Positions 32,131 to 43,855 of a stretch of DNA of 64,000 bases are shown one piece after another. The translations under genes and the position numbers were made by a program. Within the stretch, counting starts at the first letter, position 1, and every line of letters starts with the position of its first letter. The stretch is from Chaetorhynchus papuensis (taxonomy: Eukaryota > Chordata > Aves > Passeriformes > Rhipiduridae), in contig VWYX01000735.1 in NCBI GenBank assembly GCA_013396525.1, forward strand, positions 1 to 64,000, given 5' to 3'. The notes beneath the pieces were generated by a model. The model ran no database searches and was not told the origin of the DNA. It was given only the letters and a program-made list of their open reading frames with translations.

Positions 32131-32480
32131 ACGGGCCTAAGTGATACATGTGCTCTAATTAGAGTGTAATCACCTCGGGCTGATCATCATTGCTGCCTTT
32201 ATGTTTATCACTGCGCCGCATTAAGGTCCCTGGCAGTTCTTTCATCTGACTCACACTCAAGGACATCGGGTTTTTAATCATTAAAACACCTTAAATGCAA
32301 TTTTTCGGGCATCTTTGAAGAATAATTATTTTACCAGTATAAACTGTGCGACTCTGAAGGTTGATTTAAAGCCCTCTCATCTCCAGCTGCTGCACTTATG
32401 TCAACAGAGCTCTTTGGAAATCAGGCTCGGGGAAAGTAGCGCAGAAAATAAAGAAAAAATGTTTTGTCATTCTCACTCTA
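32130..32480. promoter_or_regulatory. Strong candidate element with 12-bp homeodomain palindrome
   Basis: A perfect palindrome CTCTAATTAGAG at 32153-32164 centres on a TAATTA core. Downstream lie GTGTAATCACC, TGATCATCATTG, TTATGTTTATCAC (forkhead-like) and TTTTTAATCATTAAAACACC near 32271. The block is unique, with clear borders. Enhancer role inferred. Confidence 0.42.
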
Positions 32481-32811
32481 CTTTTTCATCCGTTTTGTTT
32501 TGCTGGAGGATTTTCAGCTCCACTCTGGGATCTGTCAAAGTTTCAGCCCTGTCAGAGTTGAGGGGGTTTTCATTGGAGACAGAGCCCTTGGGGCTGCTGG
32601 ACACCTCCTTGCTTCTGATTCCCTTTCGTGCTCCTGCTCACACCCAGCTGCTCCCCTCCACGTTTTCCCATAAGGGAAACAAAACAAAAAAAAATTAAAA
32701 TTGCCACACGATTTCCCTTCCAAAAGATCTCTTTGCAATATTGGTGATGTGCAGGGAGACCTTCAGGAAGGGTTGGTGTGACTTTTTGCACATCCTCTGC
32801 CCACGTGCGTT
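32480..32811. other. Non-coding spacer
   Basis: Unique sequence leading into a minisatellite, with an AAACAAAACAAAAAAAAATT tract near 32680. Nothing assigned. Confidence 0.45.
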
Positions 32812-33015
32812 TGTGGTGTGGTGAAATTCATCTGTGGTGTGGTGAAATCCATTTGGGATGTGGTGGAATCCGTTTGAGATGTGGTGGAATCCGTTTGAGA
32901 TGTGGTGGAATTCATCTGGGATGTGGTGGAATTCAGGTGTGACGTGGAATCCATTTGGGATGTGGTGGAATTCAGGTGTGACGTGGAATCCATTTGGGAT
33001 GTGGTGGAATTCGCT
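32812..33015 (+). repeat. 21/18-bp minisatellite with 39-bp higher-order unit
   Basis: Ten units follow one another. Most are 21 bases of TGGGATGTGGTGGAATCCRTT type. Two are 18-base variants (from 32938 and 32977), each paired with a preceding 21-base unit, giving a 39-base higher-order repeat. All lengths are multiples of three, so frames stay open: the minus strand reads a serine/threonine-rich STTSQMD-like repeat inside a 163-codon ORF and the plus strand reads MWWN-type repeats. I regard these ORFs as by-products. Confidence 0.95.
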
Positions 33016-34500
33016 GCATCCTGCAGAATGCAGGAGTCTGGCTGGGAATATAAAACTGTAAAATATAAAAGCAGCCTCTTCTCAATGCCTTTGCAGGGGG
33101 AAGTGCAGAGGGAGCAGGGCAGAGCTGCACAGAGCAGAAGGTCAGAAACCAGAAATTCCCATCCTGAGCCAAACGACCTTCTCAGGAGCAAACCCTGAAT
33201 CAAATTGCCCGGACTCTGTTTTGTAATTAGAAGCCCAAAATAGCCACAGGACATTATCCCCGTGTGCTTTCCCCCCTTTGATCACTCAGAGGCTCAGTGT
33301 GATAACTCTGCACGGCGAAATGAGCAGTGCTGGGCATCCCCAGCCTCCAGACTGACAGGGAACGTGAGAGAATTCAATATAAACATCATAAAAAACCGTA
33401 AACATTCCTGACCCAAGCTGCATTTCTGATGCAGTTCACAGCAGACTGGAGCCAGAGCCCTTTGAAATTCAGATGAAGCCCTTTCCAAATCCGTTTGAAC
33501 ACCGTGGGGCTGCGCTGGGCTGGCTCCTCTCACACGTGCCGTGGCTGCTTTTCCTGCATGAATACCAATAATTCCCAATAAAAGCACCTCTGCAGGCACA
33601 GAAATCAGCCAGCAAAAGGCAGAGGGCTCCTTCTCCCAGCTGACCGAGCCAGGAAACCCCTCTGAAGGACAGGAATGGTTTGTGTTTGGGAAGATAAAGC
33701 CCCACACATGCTCTGCCCCACGCTCCAGGCCTGGGAGCTGCAGGAATGGGAATGTGCTTTTTAAGGAGTTCTACAACACAACACTGAGCCTCCAGCCAAG
33801 AATTCTCTCTATTATTAGAAAATCAATTACTCCCTCCCGTCTGGACTGCAAATATTGGAGGTGGCTAAATGGCCTGGGATGTTTTTCACTCATAAACTTC
33901 TCTCCCTACAGTGGGAGTAGCAGAGAGGGGGTAATAAAATTTGTGTCTGGTGGTTCCTGCACATTTCAGTATTGCTCTCCTGCAGTGGAGCCCGGTGAAT
34001 GGAAAACAAATTCAAACCAGGATAAAAGCCCAGGCAGATCCCATCCATATTGTTAACTGCTTGTCACGGGCAGAGATGGATTTTGGCTCCTCTGGGGAGG
34101 GCACTTGTCATTTTTATCTCACTGTGGAGCTGTAACTGTTATTGTCCCTGAGCAGGAGCAGCTCCACTCGGGTGGGATCAGTGGGGATGGAGCCTGGGTT
34201 TAAAACCTGATCCCCTGGGCTCCTTCCCTGCTTTGCTCCTCAGGAACACGCAGATCCTCTGCCCTTTGGTTTTTCTGTCTCCATTTTAATTCGGGGGCCT
34301 GGCTTGAAGTCTGCTGGGACCAGCACAGACCCTCACGTGGCTTCAGGAGGGTCTGGACCTCGGCACATCCCAGGGATGTCCTGAAGACTTTCGGGGGCAG
34401 CAGTGTTTGGGAACACATTTCCTTTGGAAAGGGGTTGGGGTGTCCTGCAGGAATCTCAGGTGCACTGAGAGTGTTCATCCCCAAACCCTCCAGGGACATC
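33016..34500. other. Non-coding stretch, no gene recognised
   Basis: Mixed composition with a TAATTA core at about 33222. A good polypyrimidine tract with CTACAG ends near 33910, followed by an ORF of about 48 codons without donor or domain. Not called. Confidence 0.45.
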
Positions 34501-34700
34501 CCTGCACTCAGGAACGGCTCATTAATTAATATTCCTCTAATTTGTCATGAGAGCTCAAAACAAGTAAAATAAGCTTTGATTTCCCCTCCCTCACACGGTT
34601 ACCATGACTCAACAGCCATAACTCCAGGAATCCATTACAACAACGCTTTTTTCTCGATAATTATTCAGATAAGGGAAAAACACGCATTTCTTCCAAAGAA
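34500..34700. promoter_or_regulatory. AT-rich candidate conserved non-coding element
   Basis: Contains CTCATTAATTAATATTCC and GATAATTATTCAG with AT-rich unique flanks. Role inferred. Confidence 0.3.
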
Positions 34701-36780
34701 TTTGGCAGAAACCTGCCCCCAGACAGGCTGAACGCTGATCCCATGGAGTTCACACCAGCTCCCCTGCCCTGCCCCTTGTTCTCACGCTCAGACACAGCCA
34801 GGGACACTCAGCCAAGGGCCTGGGGCAGCTCTGGAAATCCAAACCCACACCTGGACAGGTGCAAAGCCCCAAATTCCCCACACCGGCCCAGAATCCAGAG
34901 CGGTGCCAAGGCCCCCTCTCCCCTTCTGTGGCTGCTCAGGAAGGAGCTGGGGAGGTTTTGGGAGCTGAGGCTGGGTCAGTTCTGCTCATGCTGGCACCTT
35001 CAGGTGACCCAGGGCACAATGACCACCGAGGACTCCACATTCCCAAACCCAGCAATTGCCCACATTGGGCATTTTTTTGAAACCCCTGCAACCTCAAGAA
35101 CAAAACAACTGCAGGTCATGCTGTGCTTTCCTGGAAGGAGACTGCAGCTTGTGCCTCCTGCTGGGACCAGAGATCATTAACGTCATTAATGTTCTCCCTA
35201 AAACTGTTTGGAGACTGTGACAAGCCCAATTTGTTCCTGACAGACCGGCTGGGAGTGTTTAAAATGCCTCAGCCTGGCTGCTGTGCCCTGTGGATGGCTG
35301 GTGGTTGCTGACAGGTGGAGTTGCTGTTTTTGCTAAAGGAGCTGTCATTTCATCAATCTTTTCTGCTGGCTCCAGAAGGGAAAACCCTCCACTGCACTTA
35401 CTTTCATTTCTGCTTTCAGTTTTAAGAAAAACTGTCGTTAAAACACAAAGATCAGAGCCCCGGGAGGGGAGGAAGCAGCTCAGAGGTACCTGATTCCTCA
35501 ATCAGAGCGATTTTTGCTCAAGTTGTGTAACAAGCTGGCTTCAATTTCTACCTTTAGACCTTTTCTGATGGCATCACACCCACCAAGCTCCCTCCAGCAC
35601 CTTCCCCTTGCTGCTCCTCCAAAATGGCAAATCCACCATACAAATGTAGGAGTAGCTCTTGTTTTGGGGGAACAAAGCTGATGCCAGAGCAGACAAATAG
35701 AGTGGATCCAAAATCAATCTGCACAGCTAATTTGGGACTCCTTACCTCTTAAATCCTCCCAGAATCACAGGGGGTGCCAGGAGCTGCTTGGAGAAGATTC
35801 ATGTCTCCTTTGGTGGAACATCCTGGCAATAACACCTCAACCAGGCAAGAGTCAGAGATCTGAAATAATCACCCCTGGTGCTCCCTGGCTCGGTGCAGCT
35901 GGAGAAAGGCCAAACAGTTTGAAGTCAGAGTTGGCAAGGAAATGAGACAGGACAGCAGGAGGAGGACTCTGGTGGCCTCCTGGGGATGCCAGCGCTGCTG
36001 GGGGATTTAGGGACAAAGCAAACCCGGACAGGCCAGGGCTGGGGAGCTGCAGGGGAAATGCTGGAATGCATCAGCCTGATCTCCTTGGAGCTGCGAAGGG
36101 GGAAGCAGAGAACAAACCCAGTGCACGGAGACGGCAGGAGAGGGGTGGAGAGCTGAACTTAGAGAAATACGTAAAGCAGAGGTGGGGCTGGTGCATCTCC
36201 AGGATTGATGCCCTCCCAGCACAGCCCTGCCAGGAGAGCTGCCCATAAATCGCTGCAGGGAAGGGGCTGCCAGGGGCTCCCTGAGTGATGGCAGCCCAGC
36301 AGCTGCTCTGCAATATGGGCTGAGCCCTGCACAGCCCCGCTGCACCACTCACTCGGCAGCGGGGCTGAGGAGCAGGTGACAGATCTGCCAGGAGAGCTCA
36401 AAACCAGCCCTATTTTAACCCATTTTTCCCTCCCAAAGAGAAGTTTCTAACCCAGCTGTTCTCTGCACAAACAGAGCGGCCTCTGTGCAAAAAAACCACG
36501 GAATGCAGAGGAGTCTGGTGAGGGTTCTCACAGGAGCCAGAAAAGATTCAAAACCAGAACTGTGGCGGGTTCAGAGCTTCCCTGCAGACCCTGCTGCGAT
36601 TCCTCCACCCCTCCCTTCCCTCAGCGTGGGCACTGCCCAGTCCCCCTCTCCTGGCACGGGGGTTGTGCAGCCACCCTAACGAGCCCCAGGCCGTTAATTA
36701 CCCAAACCCCCTGTCCAGGGGCGCCGGAGCCACTGAGCTCCATCAGCTCCTGTTCAGATCTCCCCTGAACTGTCACACCC
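34700..36780. other. Non-coding GC-balanced stretch
   Basis: ORFs up to 145 codons overlap on both strands with no domain. A TAATTA core lies near 36693. No repeat family recognised. Confidence 0.45.
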
Positions 36781-37260
36781 TGACTCATCAGGAGCCTGAG
36801 AACAAAGTGTTTGGATCGTTTAAAAAATAAAATACAAGCAAAGCAAAGATGCTGGCAATGACATCTTTGATGTTTTATAGATTAAGAGAGTCTCTCATGA
36901 ATAACAGTCATTCCTTGTGTCATCTCTTTTCTGGCTTGGAGAGTTTTCATTAACTGAGATTAACATTAACTGGAAAATAATTAAACTGGCTTAGAGAGCC
37001 TGGCGTTCCCATCAGCACCAGCAATAATTAATCAACAAAATCAATAGATTTTAATAGCATTAAAATTCTGATTTACTGCCTTATTCCTCAAGCCCACACC
37101 TCCCACTTCTATTCTTAGCTTCACTGTGGGCAGGACGGGCCTCAGGACAATACCAAGAGGACAAATACAGAAATTAAAATCAACCTTCATTTTCACTGTC
37201 CCTGTAAGAAAAGGTCACTTTTTTTCTTCACAATCTTTTTTTTTTTCATAATTCCCCAAC
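36780..37260. promoter_or_regulatory. Large AT-rich candidate conserved element
   Basis: Nearly 480 bases of AT-rich DNA include GAAAATAATTAAACTGG, GCAATAATTAATCAAC, TTTTAATAGCATTAAAATTC and repeated AACATTAACTG/GATTAACATTAAC. A short GAGAGTCTCTC palindrome lies near 36885. The right end has T-rich tracts. Homeodomain-core density is high. Confidence 0.38.
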
Positions 37261-37960
37261 ATCAGTCACCCCCGGCCTGCGATCCTGAACTCACCAGGCT
37301 CCCTCTTAGCTCCACAAAGAGGCTTTTTGTGAGGAAGCCAAAATAAGGAGAATAAAACGGGACCCCAGGCTGTGCCCAAGGCAAATGGGGCAGAACCAGC
37401 TCAGCCCCCACCCGAGAGCAGAGAATTCCCTGGCAGGGCTGGGACACTGCCATGGGCAGGAAAAGGTCAGAGCCATCCTGCAGACCTGTTCTTCAAATTC
37501 ATGTTGAAATCCAGGCAGGTTTTATCGGCAGATCAGTGAGGGTCCATCAGTTTGGAGGCAGAGTTTGAGCCTGGTGAGTGCTGATGGAGAAAGGCTCCGG
37601 GCAAACCCCTCGCCCTGGGATTCCTCTGCATCCAGACACTCCCAGAGCAGAGAAAACGAGCTCTGTCTCCCTCTCCCCGTGGCAGGGCTGGTGAGCTCAG
37701 TGCTTTATCACAAGGGGACAGCTTTAATTCTGCATTTCTCCCCGTCTGTGGTGCTGTTTTAATTAACTTTCAGGTGGCTCAGGAAGCCGAGCATTCCACG
37801 GCTTTGCTGGAACTGAATTAACCATTTCCTTATCGCCAGCAGCCAAGTTCTGCCTGCTCCCAGCAGTGCCCACACCTGAGACCCAGCAGCAGCAGCCCCT
37901 CAGCACAGGAGGGACCCCCAGCCCTGTGTGACCGAGTTCTGCAACTGAGAGACGCAGGAA
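37260..37960. other. Non-coding stretch
   Basis: GC-balanced, with a TAATTA core near 37752. Nothing recognised. Confidence 0.45.
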
Positions 37961-38240
37961 AAAATGAAAATCCAGGTACTTCCTAAGCCCCTGAATGCAG
38001 GGCCTAATCCAGGTAATCCAAAAGCAATCTTGCTGGCGATCTAATTGTGTTTTCCAAGGAGGAGGCTGCCAGAGCAGTTTGTTTACACATAATTGGATCC
38101 CTTTATGTGTTTGTATTGTGCTTATTTGCGAAACCTTTCAGAATTGAAAGGTCTCCTGGAATATTTGACTTGGCTTTTCGCTCCAGCCTGAGGGGATTAC
38201 CCATTATTTTTTGCACATAATAGCCCAGACAAATATGAAT
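37960..38240. promoter_or_regulatory. Candidate conserved non-coding element
   Basis: Unique block with GGTAATCC, ATCTAATTGTG, ACACATAATTGG and CCATTATTTTTTGC. Moderate AT content. Role inferred. Confidence 0.3.
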
Positions 38241-39360
38241 TTTGTGTTAGCACAGATCAGAAAGTACAGCTCTCCCTGGAGGGCCGGCAACCGGGACAGA
38301 CCAGAAAAACCGAGGAAATGGTGCTGATTTTTAAATCGCTTCTCATTTTGGTTTGTTTCTCTCAGGAAGCTCTGGCTGTCCAGAGCAGAATCCCTGCTGG
38401 AAACCCAGGTCCCTGGGGAGAGCAGGGAACGAGAGGCTTCACACTTGAGGGGGTTTTTAAAGCCAAAGTTTTTAACTTCCACGCAGATCTTTGTCTGCAT
38501 CCGCCCAGGGAAGGGTTTGACTCGGGGGTGGGATGTGGAGGGTCCCCCCCTCACTGGGACCAGTGCAGCCCCAACTGGGGACGCCTCACTCACTCCCCAC
38601 ACCCCGGGAAGGGTGTCCAGAGGGCTGAACAGGGCAGCAGAAGCTTCTGGTGGCTGCAGAGGGAGCTCAGCCTTGCCCTGGGACAGAGCTCCTTGTGTCA
38701 CCTCCATCCCAGGGAAACCTCCACTGGGCTGTTCCTTCCCAATCCTGGAGGGATTTTCACCTCCAGCTTCCCACAGCTCTGACACAGAGGCTTCATTGCC
38801 TCGGGGTGGGCTGGACTGGGAATTCCGGGGTTTTGCCAGGCTGCACCAGCTCAGCGAGGAGCCCACGAGGCCACTGCTGGCTGCAGCCACGGCCGCTGCC
38901 TGGGGCTGGGGGAGAAAACACCAATCCACGGGGCCAAACGCTGGGAACTGTGTGCCCAGAACTCCCTCCCTGACGGGGTTTGGTGCTTCCTTTCCTTTCC
39001 CATGTACCTGGACAATCCCGGAGCAGAGCAGTCCCATTTTGCTCCTGTCCAGCTCCCTGTGAGGGCAGGACCCTGCGGGTGAGGGGTGGGCAGCAAACCA
39101 GAGCAATCAACGCCAGGTGAGAGGGGTCAGGGACAGAACAGCACCTGAGGCTGAGCCCAATCACCCTGACTGCAGCAAAACCCTCCCCAGGCTGCTTCCA
39201 GGAGCCCTCCTGATGTACAGGAACAACCCCAAATTTGCAGTTCCAGCTCAATCCAGTCACTGCACAGAAAAAAGAACCTTTCATGCTCGCTGTCGTGGGA
39301 GACAAAAGCTGCAGCCTGCGCCGCTCCTCCTGACACTTGTAAAGCTTCTCAAACCAGGCA
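38240..39360. other. GC-rich stretch under a 300-codon ORF; not called as a gene
   Basis: The longest ORF of the window (minus strand 38204-39106, 300 codons) lies here, together with antisense plus-strand ORFs of 154, 205 and 107 codons. The predicted protein has no domain, signal or repeat that I recognise and mixes proline/serine/glycine-rich segments. Open frames on both strands suggest stop depletion by composition rather than coding selection. Confidence 0.4.
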
Positions 39361-39560
39361 CACAAGATTTGTCAGAACAAAGTTGACATTTTAAATGAAG
39401 AGTGATGATGAAACGTCTAAAGATGTGCTGCAGGAACGCTCTCTCAGAGAGCGCTGGCAATTTGATTACAACAGCAATGTGTCATCGTGTGAAAGTCAAA
39501 CCAGGGATCCTTTCATGTGGCTAAACATGAGGATGAATGATGGGAAAAACTGCAGGAACT
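39360..39560. promoter_or_regulatory. Candidate conserved non-coding element
   Basis: Unique, evenly composed block with GCAATTTGATTACAAC. An 85-codon ORF (39395-39652) passes through it with protein-like composition and a CRNCGAEG segment, but no family is recognised and there are no splice signals I trust. Confidence 0.22.
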
Positions 39561-40700
39561 GTGGTGCAGAAGGGAGAATTCACCAGTCCTCGGTCTGGGG
39601 CTTCACCTGTGCGGACACTTTGCACTGGGAATTCCACTTGTGCCACTCCTGACATGAGCACAGACACTCCATGGACAAGGGGTGGATGGAAAGCAAAGTT
39701 TGGCTCTCCAAAAAGCCAGAGCAAACGAAGCCTTCCCCGTTCTGTTGAGCTGAATTTGTAGGAACCCCCCTGAAGCATTTCGGGTGCTCTGGCAGCGCTG
39801 ATAATGGTGAATTTACTGGGAACAGCTGGGGCTCAAATGTGTGGGGAGGCAGCTGAGCATTAACATCCCGCACTGGGCAGGGGAATCCCGGTGTTTTTAC
39901 AGGAATGTCTGGGCCTGGAACAGCCACACAGATGAATTTCAGTGAGAATTCAGGAGGTTTCCTTCTGCTTCCCTCATCCTCCTTCCCAGTGGAAGCTAAG
40001 CGTGCCTAATGCTGGAACATGGGGACATAATAAGAGGTTTTAATCCAATTTTCAACCATCCCGGATGCAAAGAAAATTTGTGAAGCATATCTAAAGGAAC
40101 AAATGCCCGAGCTGGAGACCGTTTTCCATTTCGAAAGTGAAAATTCATTGGGAAGCTCCGAAGAGAGAACCAGTTCTCAGGACAAGCAGGGAGTGGGGAA
40201 GCCTGAGAGTTCAGCTCTGCTTTACCCTCTGCTGAGTCCCAGGGCAACAACTGAGGCCACTCTGGGTCACGTTCTCAGTGTGACCTCGTGGGTTCTGGGG
40301 TGTCACGGTCCCTGTTGGAGCCAGAAGTGAAGGAGCTCTTTGGAGAGTCCCATGGCTGGGTTTGCAGGACTCGAATTCCATTTCAGTTTCATCATCTGCA
40401 GGTTCCCAATAATTTGCTGCTTCTCAGGCTTCCAAAGAGAATTTCAGTGGGGGGGGTGACTGAAATAAGGAGATGAAGAATGGATCTTGCTTTTTTAAGA
40501 GCTCCCAGCTCGATGTGACTTTATTGAGCTGCAGCCACGGGGGTACCCCAGGGGAGGCCAGGAGCTGCAGGAGGCTCTGGGGGCTCAGTTCTCAGCCCTG
40601 GGCCACCCCTGTCCCACCCCTGTCCCTCTGAAGCCCAGGTCACAGCTGTCTTCCAGGTGACTCCCGTGCAGCCAACTGTGCACAGCATTTCACTGGCCGG
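39560..40700. other. Non-coding stretch
   Basis: GC-balanced unique sequence. A run of eight G lies near 40450. Overlapping short ORFs only. Confidence 0.45.
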
Positions 40701-40930
40701 GCTTGCTTTGTCTTCCCTTTGTGCATTAAGATTTTAAAGACTGAAAAAATGAGCCCTGAAAAAACGTCCTCAGTCAGCAACCTGCAGCCTGTTCTGGCAA
40801 TTAATCAAAGGCACACTTTGTCAACTCCCCCTTGTTCCCTTATGCTTTATGGCCGCGTTGTTGTTTCATCCACACAATAAAAAGGGATTCATCTTCATCG
40901 CTGGGGAAATCATTCTGTTTGGGGCTGAGG
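40700..40930. promoter_or_regulatory. Candidate conserved non-coding element
   Basis: Moderately AT-rich block with GTGCATTAAGATTTTAAAG, GCAATTAATCAAAGG and CAATAAAAAGG. Role inferred. Confidence 0.28.
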
Positions 40931-41740
40931 GCAGCAGCCTTAGCTGTGCTCCTGAGCTCATGGCCCTGAGAGCAGCATTAATTCACAAAGCCCCTGTGGG
41001 TGCATTTTCTGCCCCGTTTGCCATAACCCACGTCTGTCACTCGGAGGGGACGTCCCCACGTTCACAGCAGGGGCGAGGGCTGCAGGCAGGGCTGGGAGGG
41101 TGGCCCTGGACGTGGGGCTGGCATCCAGCCCCAAAAGCACAGCAGGACTTGCTGCACTGACTGCTGGGGCTGCAGGCACAGAGGAAGTGCCACAGAGCAG
41201 GGACAGGAGCCATCCCTTCATCTCCCGACATCACAAACTGCCCTGTGCCACCCGGAGGCCGAGCACGGCAGATCCTTCCCAGGATCTGATGAACCAGGAG
41301 CTGGTGAGCCAGGCTGGCACCCTCGGGCACTTGGATACCAATTTTGTCAGTGCAGGAGCAGGAGACTTTCCAAGAGCAGCGGGAGTGGCCTCCTTCAGCT
41401 CTCACCAGCAGCCACCCCATTCAAACGGGGCGATTTCACCTCTGCCAGAGCTTAACTCCTGCAGCAGAGCCCCTTTGGTAAAACGGGCCAGCAGACAGTG
41501 ATTTCAGCTATTTCAGCAGTTTATTTTCACTGCCTGAACGACAACAGCCTGACTTGCAGGGCTTTGCAGAAACCAGGCTGGATTCTGCACCCTCTGGATG
41601 CCTCCAGCAAGCGCAGGAAGCAGCACAAGAGCAAAATGATCTCAGTTCTGGACACACAGGGAACTCAAAGGCCCAGAATGTGGCCCCAGCCCCGTCCATC
41701 ATTGATTTGAGAACGTCAGGGCATTAAAAAAGAAAATTCC
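40930..41740. other. Non-coding GC-rich stretch
   Basis: Overlapping ORFs of 103-133 codons on both strands without domains. Nothing recognised. Confidence 0.5.
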
Positions 41741-42060
41741 CACAGCTCCCGCAACATCCAGCTCCTTCAGGCCTCACAGTTCCTGTGAACTTTTCCAATA
41801 GCTCACGGATTAGTAAAACCATGCCCTGAGTTATAACTCCTCTGTATTAAAGTGATCATAACAGATTAGTGATAAATACAAAGTAATTGATTTCTTTTTT
41901 CATCTCCTCCCTCCCCCAAACAAGCTTAAACTAATAACAATAATTACATGAAAGTGTTGCCATCGGGAAGTTTGTGCATTTCTGGCAGTGAAATCAATTG
42001 TTCTGAGGACGGATTTTATCTCAGGAATTAATCACTGCTGCCTTCAATTACTGCATCCCC
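41740..42060. promoter_or_regulatory. AT-rich candidate conserved non-coding element
   Basis: Unique AT-rich block with GGATTAGTAAAACC, ACAGATTAGTGATAAATAC, AAACTAATAACAATAATTAC and GGAATTAATCACTGC. Dense homeodomain half sites. Role inferred. Confidence 0.38.
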
Positions 42061-42480
42061 GACGTCATCCAGGATGTAGAACATGCAGGGGAGCATCTTC
42101 ATTGGGAGATGAGGCTGTGCACAGCCCACCGAGCCTCGGGGAGGGAAATGGGTGGGAAAACTTCCCTGCTGGAGCACAGGGACACCAACACTGCCAGGCC
42201 AAGGCTTCCTGGGAGCTGCTAAAAGTGTCTGTTGTGCCCAGGAATAAATGAGATTCATCCTGTGGCTCTGTCCGTGTCACTTCCACAGTGCCCAGGGATT
42301 CATGTCCTGGAGCTTGGAGCAGGTCCCAAGGGACACTTGGAGCATCTCTGTCAGGCACCTGCAGCCCCCTCCTTCCCAAAGCCAAAATCCTTCATTTGGA
42401 GTTAAGCTAAATTGCGAATTTCCACTTCCAAGTGATACAAATTTGCTTTTGTGTGCAGCTGGGGGTGCTGGGCTGGGGAA
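42060..42480. other. Non-coding spacer
   Basis: GC-balanced sequence between two AT-rich islands. Nothing recognised. Confidence 0.45.
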
Positions 42481-42910
42481 AAGCCTTCCCACAGCCATTC
42501 TCTAATAATGTTATTTAAAGAATCCTTTAGGGACCGGGGAAAACTATGTATTTTAAACATTAAAGTATTATTAGTAGTAAGCAATGGAAGTGATTGTTCT
42601 GGAATAGAAAAACATTTCCTGAAAGAATCTGTGCCAGCCTTAATTACACTCCCATTGTATTTTATCTTCCTGCTCCCCACACTGAGACAAAGGGTGGGTG
42701 GAAAATAATTGAAACAAGGTGAAAATGAGTGCTCATTAAATTGCAGACTACACAAGTACTCATTCCATGTGAGAGGGCTGTAAATATGACTTTTAATGAA
42801 GTTATGACATGCTTGCCAATAAAAGTCATTTACTTCACAGTATTACAGTTAATTATACACAGCTGGAGCCATTTATTGCCCATCCCTTGTTAACTTTGCC
42901 TGGGCTCATT
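42480..42910. promoter_or_regulatory. Large candidate element with 10-bp inverted repeat
   Basis: About 430 bases of unique AT-rich DNA. ATGACTTTTA (42786-42795) and its exact complement TAAAAGTCAT (42820-42829) flank a 24-base spacer. The right arm overlaps a CAATAAA site of the type bound by CDX and posterior HOX proteins. TAATTA cores lie near 42640 and 42848. The inverted repeat could also form a short hairpin in RNA, but the loop is long for a microRNA precursor. Confidence 0.4.
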
Positions 42911-43670
42911 AACCCTTTCACAGCTCTGTGCCTGCCACGCTTCCAGGCAAGAAGGAGAAGCCCAGGAGGCTGCAGGAATTTCGGGAGAAGGGCTGGGAGC
43001 GTGGGTGCTGCAGAGACAGAGAGTGCAAAGCTCCAGCTCAGAGTGTCCCAGGTGTGGGAGGCACAATCCTGGAGGAGCCCCTGCAGTTCCTTTGTTCCTC
43101 CCACCTGGTAATGGGCTCTGGAAAATGGAACTTTGCCTGGATTTTTCTGGTTTGATGCAGCCCACAGCAGGTCCTTTGTGCAGTTCTTTCAGCTTTTCAG
43201 CTCCCCCAGCGTTTACCGCTCTTGTCCTGGAGCGTTCACCTGGTTCGTGCGTTGGGTTTGTTGTGACCTGACCTGCAGCCCGTTCAAACCCCAGGTTTGG
43301 GTTATTCTGAACTGGGCAACACCCAGATTTTTAAAAAAAACCAACACAAGCTGTCCATCCAGCCTGGCACTGTAACATAATTTGCTCCAGTTTGATAATG
43401 ATGACTAATTACCCCTATAACCCAGCATGGCTCTCTGTCCCTGACCGCTGCAAACCATCCTGCTGCTCCTCAGGACCCTGTCTGTTCCTTCTCCCTTCTC
43501 CCTTTTTAAGCTCCTGACTGCTCCCAGTGCCTTTTATTTAAAGGGGAATTGGCCACTGGCTGCGTGAGTTTCTGCAGGGAGCCCTTTCATGGAGGCTCCT
43601 GCAATTTTCTCCAGGATCACTCCAATAATTGCAGTGACCGGGGACCTGCACTTGGGTATCTGGGAGGGAG
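42910..43670. other. Non-coding stretch
   Basis: GC-balanced, with a TAATTA core near 43405. Overlapping ORFs up to 100 codons, no domain. Confidence 0.45.
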
Positions 43671-43673
43671 CGA

Positions 43674-43855
43674 CAAAGCCACGGGGAGGACTTGTTTGTT
43701 AAACTCGGCAGAGAAGAGAAAAAAAAAATAATTGTGCTGGAGCCACAGGGCCTTCAGAAGCAGCAAAGCCACGGGGAGGACTTGTTTGTTAAACTCTGCA
43801 GAGAAGAGAAAAAAAAATAATTGTGCTGGAGCCACAGGGCCTTCAGAAGCAGCAA
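43674..43855 (+). repeat. 90-bp direct duplication
   Basis: Two adjacent copies (start points 43674 and 43764, period 90) differ by a C/T change in AAACTCGGCAG versus AAACTCTGCAG and by one base in the A run. Each copy contains an A tract of about nine followed by TAATTG. Near identity indicates a recent event. Confidence 0.95.

Noticed and set aside
33900..34060. Exon after CTACAG at about 33910
   Set aside because: The frame gives about 48 residues with no recognised similarity and no donor; acceptor-like tracts are common by chance.
40360..40385. tRNA-like T-loop string near GACTCGAATTCC
   Set aside because: No matching acceptor, D-arm or anticodon arm could be placed around it; no tRNA elsewhere either.
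42786..42829. microRNA precursor hairpin
   Set aside because: Only a 10-base stem with a 24-base loop; pairing does not extend to the roughly 22-base arms required.
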